A stretch of DNA of 64,000 nt from Cercophora sp. LCS_1 (Eukaryota > Ascomycota > Sordariomycetes > Sordariales > Lasiosphaeriaceae): assembly GCA_036250225.1 (NCBI GenBank), contig JAPZLL010000042.1, positions 248,001 to 312,000 on the forward strand, given 5' to 3'. A program made the position numbers and the translations under genes. This document shows positions 21,160 through 31,373 of the stretch, in pieces. The notes below the pieces were generated by a model. It made no database searches. It had not been told where the DNA came from and saw only the letters and a list, made by a program, of their open reading frames with translations. Each line of letters begins with the position of its first letter. Position 1 is the first letter of the stretch.

Positions 21160-22236
21160 ATGAAGGTGCAAATCTCCGACCCTGCCGACAAACAGGAAAC
21201 TGCTCACAGACCCTCTAGGACATTCTCATCGATGGCAGGTATCGCGTTGACCGCAAGATCGGCGCGGGAGGCTTCGGCCTTGTCTATTCTGGTACGGCGC
21301 TGTCTCTCTTTGCTTCATCCGTCGCTGACCGGGCAGGGACTGATCTCTCATCGGGCGAGGAGGTCGCCATAAAGCTCACGGCCGTTCGAGCTGATAACCC
21401 CGAGATGCTCCGAGACGAGAAGGAGACATACGAGGCGCTGGACGGTGGGGTCGGAATCCCGCGGGTGCACTGGTTTGGGCAGGAGTGCGAGTTCTACGCG
21501 CTGGTCATTGACGCCCTCGGCCCGTCGCTCGAGGATCTGCTCAATTACTGCGGCCGAAGATTATCGCTCAAGACCATCCTGCTCATCGCCGACCAGGCCA
21601 TCTCGCGTATCCAATACATCCATTCGAAGGGCTTCCTCCATCGCGATATCAAGCCGGATAACTTCTTGATGGGGCTCGGTGAGCAGGGAAATATTCTCTA
21701 TGCTATTGATTTTGGCCTCGCCAAGGAGTTTGATGATGCCGAGCGTTACAAGGATGCGGACGGTCTCGCGCTGGGCGGTACTCGACGGTACGCAAGCATC
21801 AACAACCATAACGGCCGTCGTAGGTGTTTCATCATGATGCTACTCGTCTCTTGCTAACGCGCAGGAAGAACAGTCTTGGGGAGACGACCTGGAGTCCCTT
21901 GGGTACGTCCTTGTATATCTCGCCCGGGGCTCGTTGCCATGGCAAGGCCTGAAGGCTACTACGGGCGACGAGAAGGACGCGCGGACCAAGGAGATGAAGG
22001 AGGGCCTGTCGGGCGAAGCACTCTGTGACGGCCTTCTCCCTGGAGAATTCGCCGAGTACATCGACTACACCCGGCGCCTGGCTTTCGATGACAAGCCGGA
22101 CTACTCATACCTTCGCCGGCTTTTCCATCGCCGTTTTCGAGCGGAGGGGTTCGAAAATGACCACGTCTTCGACTGGACTGAGAAGTTGTTCGACGAGATG
22201 CAGAGCGAAGTCAATCCCACGGTGCTATTGACATAG
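21160..22236 (+). CDS. casein kinase 1 (CK1)-family protein kinase
   Basis: A compact 309-residue protein kinase of the CK1 group with essentially no tail. Exons: 21160-21165, 21219-21291, 21337-21819 and 21869-22236. The glycine loop IGAGGFGLVYSG is completed across the second intron, the lysine is in EEVAIKL, the catalytic loop is HRDIKPDNFLMG, and the metal motif is AIDFGLAKEF; GGTRRYASINNHNG and DDLESLGYVLVYLARGSLPW are CK1 hallmarks. The first exon is only ATGAAG, joined by a 53-nt intron ending CTCTAG. The third junction uses donor GTAGGT and acceptor GGAAG to give GRQQSWGDD; it is the least certain but restores the CK1 consensus spacing. Housekeeping CK1 proteins carry longer tails, so this is likely a paralogue of accessory type. 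Substrates are unknown. Confidence 0.82.
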
Positions 22237-22768
22237 AGGTCGCAGAGAGATCCACGACAAGGAGGTTAGGGCAACGCGACAACTGCCGGGCAACCAAGAG
22301 AGAGGTGCCCTAGCCTTGCCATCAATGCCTGACCGCACCCGGTTCTTGGAGCTGATCCAGCCAGTTGTAGTCGACTCCGGTCAGAGCACTGGACCGAAAG
22401 AAACTGATTTCGGCGCAAATTGAAGGAGGCAGAGAGCAGGAAAGTGGTGCCAGGAAGCGGTGGGGCAGCCCTTGTCGGGGACTGAGTGTAAATTGATTTG
22501 ATATTCACCCCCCACTGATGGCTTGTATCACCAACACCTGCAGAGGTAGACACCAGAACTCACGCATGACCGCCTGGTTTGAGGCGCCAACGAATCCACA
22601 GCCTTGTCAAGCCTCTGATGGAGCCCCGCCTGACTGAAAATAATTGTGTGTATTAAAGCCTCGGCTGCCCCTCCCAGGCTTTCTCGTCATGTCCAACTCG
22701 CGCAACCACTTCGCCCCGTCTCTCTGCCCTTACTCAGTTGCCCTCATAGACAAAAGTCCTACATTTTC
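22237..22768. other. intergenic stretch
   Basis: No supported gene. The interval separates the kinase terminator side from a possible small zinc-ribbon gene on the same strand. Confidence 0.5.
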
Positions 22769-22945
22769 ATGATGGCTGTTATCGAGACCGCTCCAATCCT
22801 TGCTAACAATTGGAACTGCTCATGCGGATACAACAATCCCACTAACGCCAAGAAATGCGGTGGGCAAGCCAAGAACTCAGAGAGCGAAATGGAGACGCGC
22901 GGCAAGGCGAGCACTATCGGACTTAAAAGTAAGTGTTCAGATTAA
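22769..22945 (+). CDS. possible small RanBP2-like zinc-ribbon protein
   Basis: A 58-residue frame starting MMAVIETAP with the segment NWNCSCGYNNPTNAKKCGG. The W-x-C-x-C-x3-N-x6-C spacing resembles RanBP2-type ribbons, which bind RNA or ubiquitin, but the fourth Cys is replaced by Gln at the expected place. The frame may continue through an intron beginning GTAAGTG at about 22930, so the annotated end is provisional. The open frame begins further upstream, yet the ATG pair at 22769/22772 fits the ribbon best. Small size and the missing Cys keep confidence low. Confidence 0.35.
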   Translation: MMAVIETAPILANNWNCSCGYNNPTNAKKCGGQAKNSESEMETRGKASTIGLKSKCSD

Positions 22946-23252
22946 CCCCAGCCAAGTTGCGTGCGCATTTTTCGACCCGAAAACCAGACACCTTGAGACG
23001 CATGACGGATTTCGGAACTGGTGATGGTCTGGTGGTCCCTCATGCTTGTCTCAGCTAGAGACGAAGGAGGATTTCAATTCTTCTTGCTAACTTGTCAGCT
23101 ATTGTCGAGGTAGTTTTGGTGAACAGAACACGTCTTGAGGTCGGACCAAATCTTGGTTCAGCTTTTCCTCTTTCCCCCTGGGTCTGGCAACAATGCCTCC
23201 ACGTTGGCCATAGCATCAGCAGGCGACGGTTAGTCTAAATACGTACCTCCCA

Positions 23253-24543
23253 TCATCCATCATACTGATAACACAGCACTGCACTATCCATGACCTCTCT
23301 AACCTTGACATATCTCCCCGTCGACAGCAACTCCCCAAAATCCAACTGACTCTCCACCGTGACATTCTTATACGCCACATCCCCAGCAAAAGTCCAGGGA
23401 TGCCCAAACTGCGTGTCGGCCCCTGCAATTTCATCCTTTCTCGTCTCCCACTTGGCGCGCTGCCACTTGTCCCACAAACGGTCGATATTCGCATAGTGCA
23501 AATAAAACAGCGGATCAGCCGGCGAGCTGTAGATATTGCCTATGTCTCCGATATCACCACCCAGAGCCAAGTGGCCGCCGGCACCGTACTTGACATCAGC
23601 GACGGCCATGCTCGCGCCCTGGACGCGCACGTCGAACTGGGTAAACGTCTCGGCGGATAGCGTCCATTCCACTACGTCCGAGTTGAGGGTTGCTGCTGCG
23701 AGTGTTGGTGCAAAGTCGCGGGTTAGACAGCGGGGGTTGTGCGTGAATGATTTGCCTGGATTCGGTATTAGGACTGAGACTGAGATTGAAAAGGGAGACT
23801 TGTGGAATTACCAGGTCCAAGGTTGACCGTCATGTTGGCAAATGGACCGCCGTCGACACACCCTCCGCCTGTCTTGCCGGGGATTCGGTCAGGGTAGAGG
23901 CCGGTCCTGTTGGACTTGGTTGTGTCGATGAATTGGCCGTTGCCGCCGAATGCCGTGTTGACGCGGAAGACGGGCGAGTCAACGAATCGTGCTGCGCCAA
24001 GGTCTGCGTCTAGAGACCAGTCCCAATATCTGGTGATGTGTTGTGTCAAAGGATGAGTCTGTTAGGAAGAGTTAGACCTACGGCTGTGCTCCGGTGTATC
24101 CGCAGAGGTCTCGTAGGTCTGATTCAAAGCTGCGCACCATGAAGCGGTGCCACGGATGGAATGTTGCCTGTTACGGTTATTAACACAAGTATCTAGAGGG
24201 GGATAGAAGGGGAAAATACTGTGAAGTAGTTCAGGTCCGTCGTGTTGATGTGAGTAGCGACATAGTCGTCGTAGCGGGAACGGACGCCAGGATATAAGTG
24301 CGCAGTTTTTGCTGGTTTTGTTTGCAGACATCGCACAGCGTTAATGTATGCCAATTTCTGGTTGTCAAATAGGTCGCCCCTTGAAAGCATCAACATGGCA
24401 ATTGTAAAGGCCTGGTTGGACTGTGATTACCATTCTTTTCGAACCAGAACTTCGGTGCATGTGGCAGATACTTGAAGGGACCATAGTGCCAGTGTGATGA
24501 TGCCAGTAAGGCGATAATAAGACAGAAACTGATTGCCTGCCAT
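23253..24543 (-). CDS. secreted tyrosinase-fold protein lacking several copper ligands
   Basis: Five exons (24543-24431, 24379-24220, 24167-24082, 24029-23812, 23755-23253) give 359 residues. A signal peptide ends around LALWSLQVSA. The fold is clearly tyrosinase: LAYINAVRCL, GVRSRYDDYVATHINTT, FHPWHRF, CGYTGAQPYWDWS, HLALGGDIGDIG and SSPADPLFYLHYANIDRLW. Active enzymes bind two coppers through six His. Here His81, His98, His254 and the first His of LHY are present, but the CuA second position is Tyr89 (NYFTATFHPWH), the CuB first position is Gly250, and the CuB third position is Tyr280 (LHY for LHH). All four joins are in frame and introns are 51-56 nt. It is probably secreted but not an ordinary phenol oxidase; a binding or decayed function is possible. 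Confidence 0.82.
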
Positions 24544-26020
24544 GTTGACCAAAGGGAGGCTCTCACCCAACTCGATCGCTCAACGATTCGTCCTTGGCAA
24601 GATGCTTGCGAGAATTTGGAGAATGTTATATGCCAAAGTGGGGGAACACGATCTCCATAGCATACAACGTAAGCTGACCCGCAAGACTGGCATCTCGTAC
24701 GCCGTGAGCCGGGAAAATACTTTGGCTAAGGTGAAGTGGTCATTCAGCCAGTCAGGCAATTGGCTGTTCATATCGGCAGATTGGGTTGGGGTGAGGAGAC
24801 GACGCCAACACAAACATTTGAGCGACCTTCATCAGTAAACAGAAAAAGAATCAGCTCAAATGTATATGGTGCAAAAAGCTCTGTTGGCCTTTGAGGATGG
24901 TATTTGGAAGTAGTGGTGTGACTTGCTGGCAACAGGGCCGTTTGCATGTCAAGTCATTTTCAATCCCATTGCTTCCTTGTGAGCTGACGAGTCAAGGCCT
25001 GGGACGTCCAGGACCGTCGCCTCACGGTAGGAAAAGGGCGGATGAGACTACTTCGGAGCATGGCTCTGATTGGCAGTTAATATTCTGTTGGGACTGCGTC
25101 CCCATGGAGCTGGCCAGGTCGATTGTCAGCGCTTGCCGGACTCAGCCAGGGGAGCGGAATCGGGCCGCTCACTGTCGGGCCTGTGATCAAAATGCGACGA
25201 TGACATCACACTGCCCGCACTGGAAGCTGACCACAAATCTCAGGGGTGGCATGGGAATTGTTCAAAAGTGGTTACAGATCGTGGGGGTAACAGTTAGGCT
25301 GCAGCCCGGGTTCCATGGTTCGTTCTAAGCGAGCCCATCTCTCTCGCGGGACGGCTCGCGACCGTTGCGAATGGTGTGCTTGCGCATGAGCTTTGCCAGC
25401 CGCATGCATGGGACTATTGAAAGCCACTGTACGCCCTGAGACACCTGCTTATTGGGTCGCTTACACATTCCACTGGCAGCTTCACCCTCCAATATCAGTT
25501 CGCGACTCTCACCTCGGTCAGCTAGGCAGCGTATCCATCGCGTATTGGTTAGGTATCCTGGATGTATTGGCTTCAGGGGTGGCTCTGCGCCATGTGACTG
25601 CTTTCAACAATGGCAAAACCCCTGGTCAACGACACAACGTTCAAACGACACATCGGGTTCCACTCTCACACACTACAAACTCGTTGTGGCAAATATGGCA
25701 AAACAAGCGAAGCACGGCCGGCCTTCGCCCTCAACACGCTAACCTCGATTTCGATCTTGGGAGGCGTGTTTTTGTGCCCTCAGGGGTCAACGTGGGATTT
25801 CAGGGATGGAGATGGTGTCAAGCCCGGATTCGAGATGGTTGTGAAGTCACCAGACCATGTAAGCGCTTGCAGAGTTCCTCCGAGTTGTGTTGACCAGTTG
25901 ATCGAGACTCTATTCCCAGGTATATAAGTATCAGGATGCGTCACCAACTGGGAAGAATCCAGCAGACCTTGGATATTCAGAGAATCTCTTTAATTGCTTG
26001 TTCTTATCTCTGTCGCCACT
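24544..26020. other. 1.5-kb divergent intergenic region
   Basis: No supported gene lies here. Open frames on the plus strand are long but without motifs or coding-like composition. It must contain the promoters of the divergent tyrosinase-like gene and the metallopeptidase gene; a TATA box for the latter is listed separately. Confidence 0.5.
25921..25928 (+). promoter_or_regulatory. TATA box of the metallopeptidase gene
   Basis: TATATAAG sits 93 bp before the ATG at 26021, the usual distance allowing for a short 5' leader. It is the clearest TATA element in this part of the window and suggests a strongly regulated, inducible promoter. Confidence 0.5.
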
Positions 26021-27281
26021 ATGACCACGCTCAGGTTCCTCGTTTTCACCCTGGCAGCCCTTCACCTTCCCGGCGTTCTGGGTTTCCAACCAGACCATCG
26101 CCTCCTTCCCCGCGATGGCAACGAACGTTACCCCTTTTGCACCCCAGCCCCTGACAACAGCTGCATTGTCGGCGGCAAGTATGTCAAGCCCGACCTCAAC
26201 ATCTCCGAAGCTGGCAACGCAGGCAATAACGCCTACATCACATACTTGCCCGCACACACATACAACTTGTCGCAGTGGACCAACCAGAAGATGCCCCAGA
26301 TGTGCTACAGCACCATCAACCTGTACGGCTACACGCCATCTGCCTTTGTCGTCTACAACGTCACCTACTCGGACTGCACCTCGCCGTGGGTCATTTGCCG
26401 GAGCACCACGGCTTCCAAGAGCATCAATGAGATTGCAGATGTAGCCCTTCCAAGGTCCATTTCTATTTAGCTTAGAACGCTGACCATACCCAGGAAATCA
26501 GCAAGATGCCAGCCAGCATGCGTCAAGCAGCATCGTAAGTCTCCCATCACCCCCCCCCCCCCTCCCCCTTCCCTTAGCTACCCGTTCTTAAAGGTTTTGC
26601 ACAACAGAACCTACCTCGTCTTTCCTGAATCCCTCCCCCGCGCCATAGAATCCTGGTCCGAAGACGGCCTCATCGCCGGCAAATCCTCCTACTACTTCCC
26701 GACCTCTCTCGTGCACGAACATGGCCACGCCGTCGACGGCGCCATCCTCGTCCCCGGTCCGGGCAGCTACTCCGACACATCAACCTGGCGCAACACAGTC
26801 ACCCTGGACAACTTCGCCGCCACAGCCTACGGCACATCTTCCCACGCCGAGAACTTTGCGGATATTGGTCGCGTCGTGCTGATTCAGAATATCTACCCGG
26901 GTGGTATAGCGGGTTTGTTTCCGAACCATCCCAACTTGACGCAAATTGCGAACCAGGTCGCCTTGTTTCAGTCGGTTGCGGGTGGGTATTATCAGACGGG
27001 CGGAAGCTGTGATTTGGCCAAGAAGTATCCTTTTCCGACCGTATTGATTGATGTCCCGACTACGACGCCGCCGCCGACGAACACCGCCACCGCGACGCCG
27101 TATGGGCAGTGTGGCGGTTGGAGTACGTATACGGGGCCAACGGCTTGTGGGGCTGGGTGGAAGTGTACGACGCTCAAGTAAGTACTCGTGGGATTGTGAG
27201 AGGGTGAGATGCTGACAGCCTAGTCCGCACTATGCGCAATGTACGCCTGCGCCTGCAAAGAGGGGATACTATGTGGTTTAG
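26021..27281 (+). CDS. secreted HExxH metallopeptidase-like protein (Con-13-like) with C-terminal CBM1
   Basis: Exons 26021-26440, 26494-26534, 26608-27177 and 27224-27281 give 362 residues. A signal peptide (MTTLRFLVFTLAALHLPGVLG) begins the protein. The zinc motif is SLVHEHGHAVD (HExxH), followed by a candidate distal ligand region SSHAENFADIGR. The overall body resembles the conidiation-specific Con-13 family. The C-terminus is a fungal cellulose-binding module: YGQCGGWSTYTGPTACGAG, then NPHYAQC, joined through a Pro/Thr linker (VPTTTPPPTNTATATP). The last intron lies inside the CBM1 and its removal restores NPHYAQC, which supports the model. Intron 2 contains a long poly-C run. It is likely secreted onto plant cell-wall material; peptidase activity is inferred only from the motif. 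Confidence 0.85.
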
Positions 27282-27631
27282 ATTCGATGTCGTGGGATGA
27301 TTTGGAATGGTGGGGGGTTTTTGATGCGTGGAGACGCACTGGGAGAAGAATGGGGAGTTGGAGATCCTTTTGGGACTGTCAAGGGTATTCAATGTCCAGA
27401 AGCTGATGAGCATCATGGCACTGCATACCATTAAGTTTACCGCACTAGCAACCAAATATCTCATTACCATTACCCTGGCTATGTTTGTGGGGATTTATTA
27501 GCCCCCCTGATAGCAAGTCTTATCCCAGTTTCCAATAATTATATCCCTTTCAATAATGAGGTCTCAACCATTACTATATTTAAGGAGTGTGGTAAAGGCG
27601 AGCTGCTTTATTTGCAGTTCAACGTCTGCGA
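27282..27631. other. intergenic stretch
   Basis: No gene is seen. The stretch is AT-richer than its surroundings from about 27480 to 27605 and leads into a histidine-kinase relic. Confidence 0.45.
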
Positions 27632-27790
27632 TGCAGTTGCGGTTTGACACGTGAGGAGAAACAGATGCTCTTTCAACGTTTCAAGCAAGCCTCCCCACGC
27701 ACCCACGCGCAATACGGCGGCAGCGGCCTTGGTCTCTTCATCTCCAAACGCCTTGCTGAGCTCCCCGTCAGCCTCCATCGCCACGGCTAA
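27632..27790 (+). pseudogene. histidine-kinase HATPase fragment
   Basis: One frame reads CGLTREEKQMLFQRFKQASP and then THAQYGGSGLGLFISKRLAE before stopping at 27788. This is the F box and G2 box of the ATPase domain of a hybrid histidine kinase: F in LFQRF, and GGSGLGLFISK. The text before (CSCGLT) is where the G1 box D-x-G-x-G is expected but only C-x-C-G remains. No HisKA, no receiver domain and no start codon are near. It is therefore a gene remnant of about 50 codons. Similarity after AEL is lost abruptly. Confidence 0.7.
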
Positions 27791-28072
27791 CCTCATCTCC
27801 ACTAAATCCACCCCCGCCAAACCTGATACCGTTTCAAGGGTCTGTGAGATTGTTGATGGTCCACTACGGGAGGCCAATAGGAGGCTTTCTCAATTTGCTC
27901 AAGTGACACTTCAAATTCCAACATGAAGAACAGACCGCTCCAACCGTATCCTTAACTGCCAGAGGAGATCATCATCATCATGATATCGTAACCTAGTGAT
28001 CAACAGCAGTACTGGAATTCTCAGTATAACCGTCCACTACATCACCTTCGGCACAGGCGCAAGCAACTCACC
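27791..28072. other. short intergenic stretch
   Basis: Nothing recognisable. It includes a short ATC/ATG repeat (about 27967-27983) and the 3' side of the minus-strand ubiquitin-like gene. Confidence 0.45.
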
Positions 28073-30488
28073 TCAGTCAGTGTCCGAATCACTATCCGAT
28101 GTATCCGAGCTATCATCGGAACCGCACCCCTCGCTGTCAAAGAAGTCCACAATGCTATTCTCAACGTCGGTCGCGTTGGTCCACTTCTTCAACATATCCG
28201 TCGTCTTCATCTTCTCCTTGTCCAACACCTCGCGAAAGTCGACAACCTTGAGCTCTTGCTCTTCCTTCTTGGTCATCTCGTTCTCGTCCTTCTTTGGCTT
28301 GCCCGCCATCCAGGCCAAGACGGTGGAGGTTTGATTTCCCTCACAGGGCTTCCCAGGAGCGACATCGATGATTTCAGCGCCATAGGGATAGGGTTTGGGC
28401 CGGACCGCCGAGAACCCACCCGGGGGTGGAGGAGGAGGAGGGGGAGGCATCGAGGAGAATGCCCCGAAGATGGGTCCCGGGGGAGGAGGTGGTGGGAAAG
28501 CCCCTGGGAACGCGAAGCGCGGTGCAGGTGGTGGCGGAGGTGGAGGCGGAGGGGGCATCGGACCGCCGCGCATCGGCGTTGGAAGCGGAGGCGGAGGGGG
28601 CCGAGCGCCAAAGGGACGCCCGGGCGGCGGGCCGACGAGGTCGTTCATGGGCCACATGTGCATGGCCACTCTGTCGCCGGGGCGGATGCTGCTGGACCAA
28701 AGCGAGGGCATGATGATGTCTCCATTGATGATGAGATCGTAAAAGCCGCGGAGGACAGGGGGGCCGATGATGTCGACGTTGAGGAAGGCCGTGTCGATGA
28801 GGTTTTTCATGTCCTAAGTGAAGGTGTCAGAAAGGACCCTGAGAGGAGGGGAGGGAAATACGTACATCCCAAGTCTTGCAGAACTCAAAGGGAAAGAGAA
28901 AGTTGCGGCCCACGCAGTCCTTGAAGGCGACGGGCCGAGGCGGGTCGGCAAGCGAGAGGAAGATGAGGTATTCGCTTGGCTCGCCTTGCCGCTTGAACTC
29001 CTCAACGCCAACGCAAGTACGGACGTGCGGGGACTGGGAGCGAGCGAACCTGATGACGTCGTCGACGATGCCGCGTTGGTCAGGGTCCATATCGATGTAG
29101 TTGAGCCAAGCTGAGCTGATCTTGTTGTTGCAAAGGGACTGAAGGCCGGACTTGAGGCGATCGTCTCCAAGTGGAACCTTTAGGGGCGTCGAAGCCCTGG
29201 ATGGTTGGGCGATGTAGGCCTCCAGCTTCTTGTCACTGACAGATTCCGCCGGGTGGCTTGAGCAGCTGAAGATCTGCTGAATCCACTTGGGTATAATCCT
29301 GAAGCCGCTGGGAGCTGAGATGCTGATAGTGCTTGGGGCACCATCTGTGGTTGCTGGTTGTTGAGCATCATCATCATCAACAACCTTCTTGGGCTGCGGC
29401 TTCTCCACCAAGACGAAGTCCGTATCTGAGTCGGAAGCCGCAGGTTGTTCGTATGGTGGCGGAGGTTGCGCAGGAGGATTGATCTGCCTTGAAGAAACCA
29501 GATTTGGGGCTGATTGGGGAGCAGGGACGGAAATCGTAGGGGGCGCTGCGGTACTCGGCGGAAGCACCGAGCTCTCCTCAACTGACTCCTTAGCCTTCGG
29601 ATGGCCAGTGTTGGACGTGTCTGCGGTCGCGGTGGGGGTAGAAGGGGCTGTATCAGTCAGAACGTGTGCATTAAGCTGTGGATCCGTATTCGGTTTATCG
29701 ACATCGTTGCTGTCGACGTCGTTGGTGGAACCAGCAGCGTTGCTGCCCGAGGCGGACTCCGAGTCGGCGTCTGAGTCCGAGTCCAAGTCATCATCGGATT
29801 CTTCAACTTTTGCCTTTCGATCCAGTCTCTTGACCATCTTCCTGGCAATCTGCAACTGCCGGATCCGCAGACGCTCCGCAGAGGCGCGGAGGCCCAGCTC
29901 GAGGTCGAAGACGCCGCTGCGGCGTGGCCCCTGATTGAGGTGAAGGTTGGCCAGTCTCGCAAGCTGTAAATGCATGAGGATACCGGTCTTTAGCCATTGT
30001 AGCTGCTCTTGGCATCGAGTAATCCGGGGCTCAAGCCATTCTGACCGGTCGGCTAAGCAAAGAGCAGTCACCAGAGGCAACGAGCCGGGGTCTGCCCTCG
30101 ACTCCGTGTCCAAAGGCTCGCGCTCGCTGCTGGGTTTTGCCAAGTTGCCTTTGGACTGTAACGCCTTCCGGAGGAGCGCAAACACGAGACGGAAAACCCG
30201 GTCGCATTGTTCTGTCACCGTCTGCACCTCGGCCACTCCCTCGGGCGTGTAAGCCGGTGTACGGCCCTGCTTCTCAGCAGCGGCCTTGTCGTCTCGCAGA
30301 GCTTGGTCGATCTGACGAAGAGCAGACGTCGTCGCGTTGATCTCCATGACGACCGGCTCGAGCAGTTCTCGTGTGTCGCGGCCCATTTCAGCAAACATTA
30401 GCATCGATGATGCCAATGTCGCTCCGTAGCCAATCACGTCGGCGAGGGCGCCTTCGCTTGCGGCCGTGTCTGGGTTTGTGTCCGCCAT
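28073..30488 (-). CDS. STAND-type fungal N-terminal domain + ubiquitin-like domain protein with polyproline tail
   Basis: Exons 30488-28866 and 28813-28073 encode 787 residues. The ATG at 30488 has an excellent context (GCACCATGG). The N-terminal ~120 residues (GYGATLASSMLMFAEMGR onward) form the helical domain often found at the start of fungal NLR/STAND proteins. A Ser/Asp-rich linker follows (DSDSDADSESASGSN). The segment VAFKDCVGRNFLFPFEFC, across the intron, to LIDTAFLNVDIIGPPVLRG and RVAMHMWPM is the fungal ubiquitin-like domain seen in this architecture. The tail has long Pro runs (PPPPPPPPPPAP) and an acidic C-terminus SDSDTD. No P-loop or repeats are present. A signalling or adaptor role in incompatibility-like pathways is possible but not shown. 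Confidence 0.83.
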
Positions 30489-31373
30489 GGTGCTGTCTTT
30501 CTCCGCCCAAGCACTCACAGTTCAATTGAGCAGCACGTTGTCGGAGAGAGACAAGAAGGGGATGGAGCTCCGAATGAGGGGTTTCCTCATTTTAAGGCTG
30601 CACTGGAGGCAACCATTCGTCACGTGGAGATGGGTGCCTAACTCTCCTGGACAGCCGGATGGACGCGCATCATCCTCTTCTGCACCACTCCTGCAAGTGG
30701 CCCAATGGAGCTGATAACACTGCTCCACCCGAGGCCTCTTTATGTCAAGTTAAGTTGATCCAGATCGACGACAAGGAGCCGAATGGCCCATTGCGGACAC
30801 ACCAACAAAAGAGAACTCGCGAGACAGCAAGGCGTTCTCAGTATACAAATTGCCAACTTGAAGAATAGATCGATCGCGGAGGGTCCGAAAAGAAAGGATT
30901 GGCCCTTCTGACGAGTCCATGCCGAGCGGCGTGCTCTCTGATTGGCCAAAACGGTCACATAGGGAAAGCAAAACCAACCACGAGAACCCGAGAAGATCCC
31001 ACGCCCTCCTCGGCAGTCGAGCCGGGGTTTATAAGCGGCTAGGCCCGCGAGTCGACACGAAGGCTGTGTACACGAAGAAGGGGATGAGCGAGGACCTTGG
31101 TGGTTACGGGTTGTAGGGCACTGGAGCCGCCCTAGCGAACCGGCGACAATGGTATCTCACTATTTATTACACGAGAAAAAGACAATATATAACTAACTCA
31201 TTTTTCATAGACAGCCACTAATAACCGCCACTTTCCTCTTATCTCACCCGTGTCTGTTACCTCGGCCGTCGAGCCATCAGAAACTTGCTTGTGGTGTGCC
31301 TGGTGTTATGTCCGCCCTCCTCGTGACACACCCTTCCATGCTCGTGTAATTATGTACCTTGTCAGGTAAGGAT
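30489..31373. other. intergenic stretch
   Basis: No supported gene on either strand across nearly 900 bp. Both flanking genes are on the minus strand, so it holds the promoter of the ubiquitin-like gene and the 3' region of the chitin deacetylase. Confidence 0.5.

Noticed and set aside
25393..25893. Plus-strand frame of 166 codons
   Set aside because: No family motif, unusual composition and no promoter-like context; probably chance.
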